A stretch of 64,000 bases of DNA from Paludibacteraceae bacterium. Its GTDB lineage: Bacteria; Bacteroidota; Bacteroidia; Bacteroidales; Paludibacteraceae. The notes under the pieces were generated by a model. The model was not told the origin of the DNA. It worked only from the letters and a program-made list of their open reading frames with translations, and did not search any database. Shown here piece by piece: positions 8,854 through 17,670 of this stretch. Where the stretch lies: NCBI GenBank assembly GCA_024399955.1, contig JAKSNH010000001.1, forward strand, positions 124,001-188,000. Direction: 5' to 3'. How positions within the stretch are numbered: position 1 is the first letter of the stretch; every line of letters begins with the position of its first letter. The position numbers and the translations under genes were made by a program.

Positions 8854-9973
8854 TATTCCTGTATTGCTGCTGACCGGTTATTTAGGCAGTGGCAAGACCA
8901 CCTTACTAAACCGAATCCTTGCCAATCAGGCAGGGATTCGATTTGCCGTCATAGTGAATGACATCGGTGAGGTTAATGTGGATGCTGCATTGATAGAAAA
9001 GGGCGGCATTGTTAATTCAAAAGATGATAACTTGTTATCATTGACCAATGGTTGCATTTGTTGCACACTCAAGATGGATATGGTGCAGCAGTTGCATGAC
9101 TTATGCACAGCCGGTAAATTCGATTATATTGTCATTGAGGCCAGCGGCATTTGTGAGCCTGCACCTATTGCTCAAACCATCTGCTCGTATCGTAAGATGG
9201 TGCCATTTACGGAGGACCCTGCGCCTAAGTTAGATTGTATCGTGAGTGTGGTGGATGCATTACGTCTCAAGGATGAATTCCAAATGGGTGATGAACTCAA
9301 GCGGACAGATTTGGGTGAGGATGATCTGGCTAGTTTGGTGATTCAGCAGATAGAGTTCTGTAATATCATCTTACTTAATAAATTCAAGGAGTTGAGTTCG
9401 GAAGAGCTGAGTTATGTAAAGGAAGTGATTCGTGCCATCCAGCCTACGGCTGAGATTATAGAAACGAATTATTGCGATGTGCCGTTTGATAAGATTCTTA
9501 ATACTCATTCCTTCAGTTTTGATGCTGTTGCCGGTTCTGCAGCTTGGTTACAAGGCGTAGAAGGCGATGTAGAGATGGAGAATGAAGAGGAAGGTGAGGC
9601 GTATGAATATGGCATAGATACCTTTGTGTACTACCAGCGCAAACCTTTTAATTTAGGTCGTTTTGATGATTTCGTAGCCCGCTTATGGCCTAAGAGTGTT
9701 ATTCGATGCAAGGGTATGTGTTACTTTGATTCGGAATACGACATGTGCTATTTGTTTGAGCAGGCCGGTAAGCAGTTTAACCTCAAGCAGTGTGGAGAGT
9801 TTTATGCCACGATGCCCAAGGAAGAACTGATGCAAGCCTTAGCGCATGATCCTATCCTGCAACGCGACTGGGACGAGCAATACGGAGATCGTATGCAAAA
9901 ACTCGTCTTTATCGGTCAGAACATGGATAAAGAAGCCATCATCCAAGCGTTGGATAATTGTTTAGCTTATTAA
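8837..9973 (+). CDS. CobW/G3E-family GTP-binding metal chaperone
   Basis: G3E-class GTPase of the CobW/YjiA/ZNG1 family, 378 residues. P-loop GYLGSGKTT at residues 14-22, Walker B/ECxEAS-type segment VIEASGICEP around 101-110, and metal-binding GCICC at 72-76, which is the CxCC motif of the family. The C-terminal CobW domain (about 250-378) holds YYQRKPFNLGRF. Such proteins load zinc or another metal onto client enzymes. It starts inside the last codons of the GT117 gene, so the two are translationally linked. A strong hairpin follows directly. Client and metal are unknown. Confidence 0.9.
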   Translation: MKVDTNIPVLLLTGYLGSGKTTLLNRILANQAGIRFAVIVNDIGEVNVDAALIEKGGIVNSKDDNLLSLTNGCICCTLKMDMVQQLHDLCTAGKFDYIVIEASGICEPAPIAQTICSYRKMVPFTEDPAPKLDCIVSVVDALRLKDEFQMGDELKRTDLGEDDLASLVIQQIEFCNIILLNKFKELSSEELSYVKEVIRAIQPTAEIIETNYCDVPFDKILNTHSFSFDAVAGSAAWLQGVEGDVEMENEEEGEAYEYGIDTFVYYQRKPFNLGRFDDFVARLWPKSVIRCKGMCYFDSEYDMCYLFEQAGKQFNLKQCGEFYATMPKEELMQALAHDPILQRDWDEQYGDRMQKLVFIGQNMDKEAIIQALDNCLAY

Positions 9974-9991
9974 GTAAAAAGCGAAATAGAT

Positions 9992-10031
9992 ATTCTATCT
10001 ACGAGTTAATCTAATTGCTCGTAGATAGAAT
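9992..10031 (+). terminator. Terminator after the CobW gene
   Basis: A perfect 14-bp inverted repeat (ATTCTATCTACGAG at 9992-10005 and its complement at 10018-10031) is followed by TTTTTG on the plus strand. The right arm overlaps the last codons of the convergent PglF-like gene. Confidence 0.85.
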
Positions 10032-11937
10032 TTTTTGATATAAACTCAGGAACGATCTCCTTCATTTTCTTGACTGTCGTCATGGCATTGTGGGTATTGC
10101 TAGTGGATATAATTTCCTCCACCGCCTTATTGACGGTCTCGTAATCCATCTCGCGTACACGTGCAATCATGATCTTGTCATTTTTGGTAGGTAGGGTCGT
10201 TTCCTTTTGGTTGAGAACTTCCTCGTATAGTTTCTCTCCGGGACGCAGTCCGGTGAAGATTATAGGTATGTCTTTATCCGGTTGATATCCTGCTAATCGA
10301 ATCATGTTGCGTGCTAATTCCAAGATGCGCACCGGTTTGCCCATATCAAATACGAAGATCTCACCACCATCGCCTAAAGTGGCAGCTTCCATTACGAGAG
10401 TGCAAGCCTCGGGTATCGTCATGAAGAAACGAATGATATCGCGGTGAGTCACTGTAACCGGTCCACCGGCAGCAATCTGTTTTTTGAAGTAAGGAATGAC
10501 AGAGCCGTTTGATCCAAGTACGTTTCCAAATCGCGTAGTAATGAACTTAGTATGCGTAGGTTGGGAAGATGCTAACTGACGATCCAAAGCTTGTACATAA
10601 ATCTCGGCGATTCGTTTAGAAGCCCCCATCACATTCGTTGGATTAACGGCCTTGTCCGTAGATATCATTACAAAACGATCAACATTGTATTTAACGGCTA
10701 AGTCCGCCATGTTCTTGGTGCCTAGCACATTGGCCAAAATGGCTTCATTAGGATATTCTTCCATGAGTGGTACATGCTTGTAAGCGGCTGCATGGAAGAC
10801 GATGGAAGGATGATATTCCTTAAATATTTGTTCTGCACGTTGTTTGTTTCGTACATCACCAATAACAGACATTAAACCGATTTCAGGATATTGGTCTTTG
10901 AGTTCTAAACGCAAATCATGTAGGGCAGATTCGGCTTGGTCTAATAGTACGACTAAGGCAGGGTTGAATTTGATGATTTGTCGCACCAATTCGCTGCCTA
11001 TACTGCCTGCCGCTCCGGTAACTAACACTACTTGATGAGCAATAATAGCAGATACATTATTGGTATCAATCTTAATGATAGGCCGTTCCAGTAGATTTTC
11101 AATCTGCATGGACTCAATTCGTCCTATACGAGCATGATTTTCAGCATCTTTATCCCAGTTGCAAATAGAAGGAGTGGTGAGAATATGGATGTTATGTTGC
11201 AAGAAGAACTCCAAATCGGTTGAGGGATTGATTTCATGCATTTTAGTAGGTGATACAATCACATCATGTACGTTTTTGCGTTGCAGGACGTTCAATAAAC
11301 TATCATCCAATTGGTACACATCCAATCCTTGTATGGAAAAGTGCTTATTATCTTTCGCATCCGTGATGAATCCTACTGGTAGGTAGTTGGAATCGCTTCC
11401 GGAACTGCGTAGCATCTTGGCTATGGCCAATCCGGCTGATTTCGTACCATAAATCATTACGCGCTTATGATATCCGCCACGTTGTACCAGTACATCATAG
11501 ATTGTTTTTACACCAACACGAAGGCAGAAAAGTAGAACAAAAGCAGTTGGCAAATAAATGAGGAGTGTGGAGGATAAGAAAGGCTTAACATCTCCAAATA
11601 ATTTGCATAACAGATTAGCAATCAGTATTAAACCGGAAGTTAGAATAATTGCCATCAGCACCTTGATGATATCTATAAAGGTGGAATAGCGAATGATTCC
11701 TGCATAGGTGCGGAAAATAATAAAACTAATTAGTTGAACAGCTACGATGATTAGTGCTTGCTGCCACAAGGGCAAGAAGAGGCTGGTGACTTGATAGCGA
11801 ATGAGGCTACTACCAATAGCAAAGCTAATGATGCAGGCAATCAAACATAGGAATGTATCGACCAATAGTACTCCCCATCGTGGAGCGTATTTAAGTTCAG
11901 GAATGTGAGTTAAGAAATTAGATGAGTTTTTTTCCAT
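10006..11937 (-). CDS. UDP-HexNAc 4,6-dehydratase, PglF/CapD/WbpM type
   Basis: Membrane-anchored NDP-sugar 4,6-dehydratase of the PglF/WbpM/FlaA1 family, 643 residues. Four hydrophobic segments lie at about 22-140, then a CoA-binding-like Rossmann domain (about 155-290), then the SDR catalytic domain with TGAAGSIG at 307-314, STDKAVNPTNVMGASKR at 426-442 (catalytic STDK, then K in place of the usual YxxxK pair as in this family). Reaction expected: UDP-GlcNAc to UDP-2-acetamido-2,6-dideoxy-4-ketohexose. It is last in the operon, 5 bp after the PglE-like gene, fitting the UDP-bacillosamine order of steps. The product's stereochemistry is not determinable here. Confidence 0.92.
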   Translation of the reverse strand: MEKNSSNFLTHIPELKYAPRWGVLLVDTFLCLIACIISFAIGSSLIRYQVTSLFLPLWQQALIIVAVQLISFIIFRTYAGIIRYSTFIDIIKVLMAIILTSGLILIANLLCKLFGDVKPFLSSTLLIYLPTAFVLLFCLRVGVKTIYDVLVQRGGYHKRVMIYGTKSAGLAIAKMLRSSGSDSNYLPVGFITDAKDNKHFSIQGLDVYQLDDSLLNVLQRKNVHDVIVSPTKMHEINPSTDLEFFLQHNIHILTTPSICNWDKDAENHARIGRIESMQIENLLERPIIKIDTNNVSAIIAHQVVLVTGAAGSIGSELVRQIIKFNPALVVLLDQAESALHDLRLELKDQYPEIGLMSVIGDVRNKQRAEQIFKEYHPSIVFHAAAYKHVPLMEEYPNEAILANVLGTKNMADLAVKYNVDRFVMISTDKAVNPTNVMGASKRIAEIYVQALDRQLASSQPTHTKFITTRFGNVLGSNGSVIPYFKKQIAAGGPVTVTHRDIIRFFMTIPEACTLVMEAATLGDGGEIFVFDMGKPVRILELARNMIRLAGYQPDKDIPIIFTGLRPGEKLYEEVLNQKETTLPTKNDKIMIARVREMDYETVNKAVEEIISTSNTHNAMTTVKKMKEIVPEFISKNSIYEQLD

Positions 11938-11942
11938 AGGTA

Positions 11943-13187
11943 TTATTTTTCTATTGCAGAACGAATTGTATTGATGATATATTGCACATCGTCATCTGTG
12001 ACCATTGGACCGGATGGCAGACATAATCCTGTGAGGAAGAGTGCCTCGCTTACGCCATTGGTATAGGCCGGAGCATTCTTATAAACGGGCTGTTTATGCA
12101 AGGGTTTCCATAGTGGACGTGCTTCAATATTAGCATGGTCTAAGTATATGCGAAGGGCTTCAATATTCTTATTGGGCTGACAGGAAGTAGATATGGCATC
12201 GTTTGTGTGCGTTGTGCTAACTACACCACCTACGGCCTCGGTAACTGCTGATTGGTAAGCTTGATCCTGACCTTTGATGCGAACAGAAGAATCTAGTAGG
12301 ATAGTGTTGAGCCAAAAATTACTTTCGTAATCCACATTAGGATTATCGTGGAAAGTAATTCCAGAAATGGTAGCGAATGCCGCTTTATATAGTTGTGCTA
12401 TATGTTGATGATGACGTATATGGTCGTCAAGAACGGTCATTTGGCCTCTGCCTATGCCGGCGCATATATTGCTAAGACGGTAATTATACCCAATCGTTTC
12501 ATGCTGGTAATACGGATACGCTTCTCGGGCCTGTGTAGCATACCACATAATAGTTTGTTTAGCTTTTTCGTTAGGACATATTAGTGCACCACCACCGGAA
12601 GTGGTAATCATTTTGTTTCCATTAAAGGACAGAATGCCATATTCACCAAACGTGCCGAGTACTTGACCTTTGTACCGTGCCCCTAAGCCTTCGGCGGCAT
12701 CTTCAATGACAGGAATATGGTATCGATTAGCAATCGCCAGTATTTCTTCGATGCGATATGGCATACCATATAGCGCTACTATTATGATGGCTTTGGGATA
12801 GTGTCCGGTAATCGCTTTGCGATCAATGATAGCTTGTTCTAATAGGGCAGGGTCCATGTTCCAAGATTCTTTTTCTGAATCAATGAATACAGGTGTAGCA
12901 CCTAAATAAGTGATAGGATTAGATGATGCGCAGAAGGTGAAAGACTGGACGCATACTTCGTCTCCAACTTTGACACCACAAGCGATGAGTGCAAGATGTA
13001 CGGCAGCTGTGCCAGAAGAAAGGGTAACGACCTGCTTGTCTTGACCAATAAATTGTTGCAGGTCATTTTCAAAGGCATTCACATTTGGTCCAAGAGGCAC
13101 TACCCAATTAGAATCAAAGGCTTCTTGTATGTACTGCTGTTCTTTGCCACTCATGTGAGCAAGGCAGAGGTATATTCGTTTATTCAT
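11943..13187 (-). CDS. PglE-like UDP-4-amino-sugar aminotransferase (DegT family)
   Basis: PLP-dependent aminotransferase of the DegT/DnrJ/EryC1/StrS family, 414 residues. PLP lysine K192 sits in SFNGNKMITTSGGG. That motif, the YYQHETIGYNYRLSN stretch and EARPLWKPLHKQP near the C-terminus closely recall Campylobacter PglE, which aminates the 4-keto sugar made by PglF. The ATG at 13187 (MNKRIYL) was chosen since PglE begins just before the same LxxxHMxGxE motif; the longer reading overlaps the upstream sugar transferase. 5-bp gap to the PglF-like gene. Similarity is judged by eye; the amino-sugar product is therefore inferred. Confidence 0.9.
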   Translation of the reverse strand: MNKRIYLCLAHMSGKEQQYIQEAFDSNWVVPLGPNVNAFENDLQQFIGQDKQVVTLSSGTAAVHLALIACGVKVGDEVCVQSFTFCASSNPITYLGATPVFIDSEKESWNMDPALLEQAIIDRKAITGHYPKAIIIVALYGMPYRIEEILAIANRYHIPVIEDAAEGLGARYKGQVLGTFGEYGILSFNGNKMITTSGGGALICPNEKAKQTIMWYATQAREAYPYYQHETIGYNYRLSNICAGIGRGQMTVLDDHIRHHQHIAQLYKAAFATISGITFHDNPNVDYESNFWLNTILLDSSVRIKGQDQAYQSAVTEAVGGVVSTTHTNDAISTSCQPNKNIEALRIYLDHANIEARPLWKPLHKQPVYKNAPAYTNGVSEALFLTGLCLPSGPMVTDDDVQYIINTIRSAIEK

Positions 13188-13191
13188 ATCG

Positions 13192-13800
13192 TTAGTTATG
13201 TCCATTAAATAGTTCGGCCGATGCCGTTCCTTGGTGACTAATTCCTTCGCGATGAAGGACATTATGGATAGTCATTTGTATGATTTGGCAATCTAATGTA
13301 AAGGATAGATGGTCTACATACCATACATCATATTCAAATTTTTTAGTGTGTGTGATTGTATTTCTGCCATTCACTTGTGCCCAACCTGTTATTCCTGGCC
13401 GCACATTGTGGCGACGCATCTGTTCTGGGGTATAGATGGATAGGTACTGCACTAATAGAGGACGTGGTCCAATGAGTGCCATATCGCCAATCAGTACATT
13501 AATTAGTTGTGGCAGTTCATCAATCGACCATGAGCGAATGATTTTACCCAAAGGAGTGATGCGTTGTTCATCCGGTAGTAATTGCCCCTGTTCGTTCCGT
13601 TTGTCCATCATTGTCTTGAATTTGATGACTTTAAAGATGCGTCCATGCCATCCTGGTCTCTCTTGGGTGAAGAACGCTCCGGCGCCTTTGTTCACAACGA
13701 GTAGCAGCAGCGTAATCAGTAGCAGAATGGGGCATAAAAAAGATAGTGCCATAAAGGCAATAACGAAGTCTAATATGCGTTTGATATAGTGCTTATACAT
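13192..13800 (-). CDS. PglC-like initiating sugar-phosphate transferase
   Basis: Monotopic bacterial sugar transferase that moves a sugar-1-phosphate from UDP-sugar to undecaprenyl phosphate, the first membrane step of glycan assembly. 202 residues, the minimal PglC-like size rather than the 450+ residue WbaP form. One re-entrant hydrophobic segment at about 11-36, KVIKFKTM near 58-64, catalytic Asp-Glu pair D94-E95 in SIDELPQL, and the PGITGWAQVNGRN motif. The ATG at 13800 is preferred over 13812 because the family begins shortly before 'KRxxDF'; it overlaps the preceding gene by 8 bp. Flanked by PglE- and PglF-like genes, so a bacillosamine-type sugar is its likely substrate. Confidence 0.92.
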   Translation of the reverse strand: MYKHYIKRILDFVIAFMALSFLCPILLLITLLLLVVNKGAGAFFTQERPGWHGRIFKVIKFKTMMDKRNEQGQLLPDEQRITPLGKIIRSWSIDELPQLINVLIGDMALIGPRPLLVQYLSIYTPEQMRRHNVRPGITGWAQVNGRNTITHTKKFEYDVWYVDHLSFTLDCQIIQMTIHNVLHREGISHQGTASAELFNGHN

Positions 13801-14221
13801 GACTGGAGTCAATGATTTTGCCGTTTTGGATATGTATATTTTGTTTAATTACTTTTGCGGGATTACCAACAGCAATGCTATTCGATGGTATATCTTTTGT
13901 GACGACACTACCTGCTCCAACTGCCACTTCGTCTCCGATGGTTACGCCGGGCATAATGATGGCATTGATACCAATGATACAATGGCTACCGATGTATGTG
14001 TCTGTATAGAGCGAGCGGCAATGATCGTGCGCTAATACGAAGGCACCATTTAGTACCCATGTATAATCGCCAATATGAATGCCGCGTGGATTGATGCTCT
14101 TGTCTAGATGTGCTTTATGGGCTATGCAGACATGTTGTCCAATATCCATCTTATAAACAATTCGTAAATAAGTTGGATAGAGGTTTGTGACAACGGACCA
14201 TATTTTACTGCGCAAACTCAT
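13793..14221 (-). CDS. Hexapeptide-repeat (LbH) acyltransferase, WcaF/NodL-like
   Basis: Left-handed beta-helix O-acyltransferase, 142 residues. Hexapeptide repeats run through most of the chain (for example IGSHCIIGINAIIMPGVTIGDEVAVGAGSVV), with a catalytic-type histidine in VLAHDHC near residue 65. The C-terminus IAVGNPAKVIKQ is the usual cap of the xenobiotic/WcaF/Maa acetyltransferases. It overlaps the adenylating ligase by 4 bp (ATGA) and the sugar transferase by 8 bp, so it is part of the same translation unit. Donor could be acetyl-CoA, or an acyl-ACP made by the neighbouring mini fatty-acid genes; the sequence does not decide. Acceptor sugar unknown. Confidence 0.85.
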   Translation of the reverse strand: MSLRSKIWSVVTNLYPTYLRIVYKMDIGQHVCIAHKAHLDKSINPRGIHIGDYTWVLNGAFVLAHDHCRSLYTDTYIGSHCIIGINAIIMPGVTIGDEVAVGAGSVVTKDIPSNSIAVGNPAKVIKQNIHIQNGKIIDSSHV

Positions 14222-15624
14222 GAAATATATTTATATAAGGATGAGTAATCCACTTTGCCTGACATCAAATAAGGAATCTCACGAATAATCTGCACATGAA
14301 AGGCAGAAGGATGGAGATGTGTAAGGCGCGATAGGTGGTCAAGAACCTGCGATTGCAAAGATGTTTCCGTCAAAAAAACAACAATCAGGTCGTCTCTGCC
14401 AACACAGGCACAGTGAGGCGTAATGGTTTTGATTTGTTGCTCCAACGTGTCTAAATTACAGCGATTCCCCCATACTTTAACAAAGCGTTTGAGTCTTCCG
14501 GTAATATAAAAATAACCATCAGCATCTTTATGGGCAATATCGCCCGTATGAAGGACACCATGATTGTCATCACCTTTGGCTAAATCAAGACGTGTTTGTG
14601 CATACCCTAAACATACATTGTCGCCTTTGTAGATAAGTTCTCCGTCTTTTAGGATATCGTGGATGGTGTGACCTGATTCGTCTTGTATTTCCAAAGTGCC
14701 TCCAGGGATAGGAATACCGATACTTGAAGGCTTTTGTATAGTCATAGAGTAAGGGAGGTAAGCCATCCTTGGGGAGGCTTCTGTCTGCCCATACATAACA
14801 ATAAATCGCTTGTCATTGTCCTGTGCATATTCGCCAAATTGACGAACAATGTCGGCATTTAACTTACCTCCAGCCTGTGTTAAGGTTTTAAGATGAGGAA
14901 GAGACATTCTAAAGAAACGATATTTGAGCAACGTTTCATAGGTGAACGGAACTCCGGCAAATGAGGTGGCTTTTTGATTTTGTAAGAAACTCCAGAAAGA
15001 AGGTTGGTGAATAGTTTGACAAGAAAGTAGGATGGTTGCACCTACTAAAAGATGACTATTGATAATAGACATCCCGTACGAATAATACATAGGCAAGGTC
15101 AATAGTGGACGTTCTGTAGCATCTAAATGGAGGTATTCAACAATAGATTGAGCATTTGCCAAAAGATTTTGTTGCGAAAGACGAACTAATTTTGGTGAGC
15201 CTGTTGTGCCGGAAGTGGTAAGACAAACTGCTAATTGAGGATTGATTGATTCAAAAGAATGCGAAATTGTGTTTTTTTGCAATAAAGTATAATCACCAAA
15301 TCGGAAAATAGCAGAATAGTCGTCTAAACTTGCTACCGTATCGGGTAGCCAAAGATATTCGGGATGGTAGGTATCAATCAAATAAAGGAGGATGGTACGC
15401 TCTTGAGATGCATCCAACAAGACGACAGGCAAGTGATTTTGCAGGGCTGCGACATAACCAACGACGGAAGTCAGTGTATTTTGAGAAAGACAAAAGAGCA
15501 GACCATGGCGCAAAGACAAATCTCCTATTTGATTGGCTATTTGTTGCAAGTCGTGGTAAGATATCTGATCTCCACGATCGCTTATAAAAGCGATTTGCTG
15601 ACCATATTGCTCAAGATTAAACAT
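14218..15624 (-). CDS. AMP-dependent acyl-adenylating ligase (ANL superfamily)
   Basis: Acyl-adenylate-forming enzyme, 468 residues, somewhat short for the superfamily. Core motif A3 is TTSGTTGSPKL at residues 136-146, A5-like MYGQTEASPRM near 275, A7 LHTGDIAHKD and the A8 hinge GRLKRFVKVWGNR near 400. The usual A10 lysine near the C-terminus is replaced by 'SGKVDYSSL', which retains a Lys. Expected to activate a carboxylic acid with ATP and load it onto CoA or, given the adjoining acyl carrier protein (2-bp gap), onto that ACP. Comparable to DltA-type ligase/carrier pairs. Overlaps the acyltransferase gene by 4 bp. Substrate unknown. Confidence 0.87.
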   Translation of the reverse strand: MFNLEQYGQQIAFISDRGDQISYHDLQQIANQIGDLSLRHGLLFCLSQNTLTSVVGYVAALQNHLPVVLLDASQERTILLYLIDTYHPEYLWLPDTVASLDDYSAIFRFGDYTLLQKNTISHSFESINPQLAVCLTTSGTTGSPKLVRLSQQNLLANAQSIVEYLHLDATERPLLTLPMYYSYGMSIINSHLLVGATILLSCQTIHQPSFWSFLQNQKATSFAGVPFTYETLLKYRFFRMSLPHLKTLTQAGGKLNADIVRQFGEYAQDNDKRFIVMYGQTEASPRMAYLPYSMTIQKPSSIGIPIPGGTLEIQDESGHTIHDILKDGELIYKGDNVCLGYAQTRLDLAKGDDNHGVLHTGDIAHKDADGYFYITGRLKRFVKVWGNRCNLDTLEQQIKTITPHCACVGRDDLIVVFLTETSLQSQVLDHLSRLTHLHPSAFHVQIIREIPYLMSGKVDYSSLYKYIS

Positions 15625-15626
15625 AA

Positions 15627-15866
15627 TTATGCAATGATAATGCCGTATTTAGACAGAATAACTTTACCTTGTTGATAGGATTGTAAAGCCATCATATCCA
15701 TTGGCTCCAATAAGATGTCAAATTCATCTTCTAACGCGGAAAGTAAAGACATGTGACCAATAGAATTCCAAAGTGGAGTTTGCTTAAAAACAGCATTGGA
15801 TAAGTCTGCTTCGTTTAATTGCAATACATTGCAGAAGATTGCATTATATTTCTCTAAAGTCGTCAT
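15627..15866 (-). CDS. Acyl carrier protein 1 of the glycan operon
   Basis: 79-residue acyl carrier protein. The phosphopantetheine attachment serine is predicted at S35 in LWNSIGHMSLLSALED; this has Asn where canonical ACPs have Asp (DSL), as in many specialised carriers that use 'W(N/D)S(I/L)GHM'. Acidic helix II follows. It overlaps the ketoacyl synthase III gene by 4 bp (ATGA) and sits 2 bp before the ligase, so it is probably the carrier loaded by that ligase. It is clearly not the housekeeping AcpP. Needs a phosphopantetheinyl transferase, for which the gene at 42.8 kb is a candidate. Confidence 0.85.
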   Translation of the reverse strand: MTTLEKYNAIFCNVLQLNEADLSNAVFKQTPLWNSIGHMSLLSALEDEFDILLEPMDMMALQSYQQGKVILSKYGIIIA

Positions 15867-16927
15867 AATGAATCATAAAAAATTACCTCCGGGCACACGA
15901 TGTGATGCGTGATAAAATGCGCACTCCCCCATGCTAAACCAACACCGAAAGCACATGCGATAGTGTTTATCGTATCGGTTGAATAACGTTCCCGACATTG
16001 CGAAACGATGGTTAAAGGAATCGTTGCCGATCCTGTATTACCGAAATTACGCAAACTATAGGGCACCTTTGAACTATCAATTTTGAGTTTCTTGCGAATC
16101 TTCTCGTTTAGGTATTGGTTAGCCTGGTGAAAGATAAAATAATCGATAGTGTCCATACCAATATGGAACTGATTCATTAATGATTGGACGCTTTTAGGGG
16201 CAGTGGCTAGAGCAAAACTAAAAACATCCATTCCTTTCATGTGTGAATCAATAGCACGATAAGTCATGTTATCATCATCAGTACGGAATTCAAGATCAGA
16301 TGGTGTGGTAGGATAGCGCAACCCACCAGCTTTAGCGAAGATAGTATGGTATTCTTTTCCTCGTGAACCATGTTCCAGTTCAATAGGGGAAGCCTCGGTG
16401 TCATATTCCAATGCAGTGGCTGTACCTGCATCACCAAATAGTGGCCGAGATTCCTTATCCAAAGGGGATTTCATTAACGTGGCAGAATCACCACATAAGA
16501 GTATAACGCGCCGAAAATTATGTGTGGTTACAAGAGATCCTGCAACTTCTAACCCAATAATCCACCCTGGACAACCTTGGCGTATATCAAAACATAAACA
16601 TGTCTCGGGCAAATTGAGTATGCCATGCAGCACATTAGAAGATGGCGGCGTAATGTAATCTCCCGCAGAAGACACAAGAATGAGCGCATCAATGGACATC
16701 CTGTCCCATTGCAACTCATGTAATAATTGTTCAAAGGCATGGGCACATAAGTCAACTACCGTTGTACCTTGTTCAACGGTATGCTTACGTTCAATTCCAG
16801 TCTGTGCAATGACTCTTTCAATCTCGTCAGGGGAAAAAATGGGCAAAGACGCATTCTCCTCTATATGACGAGGCACACAAGCCGAGATACCTCGAATGGC
16901 AACGTTATTTAGGAAAGCAAAAGCCAT
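15863..16927 (-). CDS. 3-oxoacyl-ACP synthase III (FabH-like) 1
   Basis: Ketoacyl-ACP synthase III, 354 residues, condensing an acyl starter with malonyl-ACP. The thiolase-fold triad is intact: C119 in RQGCPGWIIGL, H267 in FIFHQANQY and N297 in RNFGNTGSA. Start at 16927, 2 bp after the reductase stop. Paralogue of the gene at 17660-18736 (shared SHMKGMDVFSF-like and FHQAN motifs) but well diverged, so the two probably accept different starters or carriers. Its placement inside a bacillosamine-type sugar operon points to production of a modifying acyl group rather than membrane lipid. Alternative: acyl transfer without condensation, as some FabH-like proteins do. Confidence 0.9.
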   Translation of the reverse strand: MAFAFLNNVAIRGISACVPRHIEENASLPIFSPDEIERVIAQTGIERKHTVEQGTTVVDLCAHAFEQLLHELQWDRMSIDALILVSSAGDYITPPSSNVLHGILNLPETCLCFDIRQGCPGWIIGLEVAGSLVTTHNFRRVILLCGDSATLMKSPLDKESRPLFGDAGTATALEYDTEASPIELEHGSRGKEYHTIFAKAGGLRYPTTPSDLEFRTDDDNMTYRAIDSHMKGMDVFSFALATAPKSVQSLMNQFHIGMDTIDYFIFHQANQYLNEKIRKKLKIDSSKVPYSLRNFGNTGSATIPLTIVSQCRERYSTDTINTIACAFGVGLAWGSAHFITHHIVCPEVIFYDSL

Positions 16928-16929
16928 AT

Positions 16930-17670
16930 TTATACACGACGTCCTCCGTCAATAACCAAAGCATGTCCCGTAATCCATGCAGAAGCATCGGACAATAGGA
17001 AAATGACAGAATAGGCAATCTCCTCCGGCTTACCATAACGCTTGAGCAGGTATTTCTGACGATCGGCCTCCATATCTGCATCAGAGAATTCTCGTCCTTG
17101 TATTAATTCGGTTTCCACCATACCTGGATGAATCGAGTTGGAACGAATTTTAGGAGCCAATTCGCGAGCGCAGTATTTGCTGAATGACATGATAGCAGCC
17201 TTGGATGTGCCATAAACGGCATTCCCGATACCGGACCCCATTGCCGCCGAAGAAGATATGAATACAATAGATGCACCGGCATTGAGTTTCTTCTTTTTGA
17301 GCAAGAATTTTGTCAATAGGATAGGTGCGAAAGTATTGGTGGTATAAATCTTTTCCAAATCATCTCCCTTGATAAAACCAATAGGTTTCATAAGATTGAT
17401 GCCGGCATTATTAACAAGTCCATCCAGTTGAGGAACTTGTTCCGCTAATGTTTGAATACCTTCTTGTGAAGCTAAATCAGCAATAATCTGCACATGCCCT
17501 TGGCCTTCTAATTGTTCAAAGGTCTGCTGTAGTCGTTCTTGATTGCGACCTGTGATGACGCAATGTGCGCCTATTTTGGCACATTCAATAGCAGTTGCGC
17601 GACCTATGCCGGATGATGCACCGGTGATGAGCACCGTTTTGCTTTCTAATGAAAAGGGATTAGATAACAT
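16930..17670 (-). CDS. 3-oxoacyl-ACP reductase-like SDR (FabG family)
   Basis: Classical short-chain dehydrogenase/reductase, 246 residues. Cofactor motif TGASSGIG at 16-23, NNAG at 87-90, catalytic Ser near 140, and Y153-K157 in YGTSK, so the active site is intact. The C-terminus ITGHALVIDGG is standard for FabG-like enzymes. It overlaps the upstream synthase gene by 11 bp and lies between the two ketoacyl synthase III genes, so reduction of a 3-oxoacyl-ACP to the 3-hydroxyacyl-ACP is the natural prediction. No dehydratase or enoyl reductase gene follows, which suggests that the hydroxyacyl product is the end point. A sugar-reducing role is possible but less likely. Confidence 0.88.
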   Translation of the reverse strand: MLSNPFSLESKTVLITGASSGIGRATAIECAKIGAHCVITGRNQERLQQTFEQLEGQGHVQIIADLASQEGIQTLAEQVPQLDGLVNNAGINLMKPIGFIKGDDLEKIYTTNTFAPILLTKFLLKKKKLNAGASIVFISSSAAMGSGIGNAVYGTSKAAIMSFSKYCARELAPKIRSNSIHPGMVETELIQGREFSDADMEADRQKYLLKRYGKPEEIAYSVIFLLSDASAWITGHALVIDGGRRV

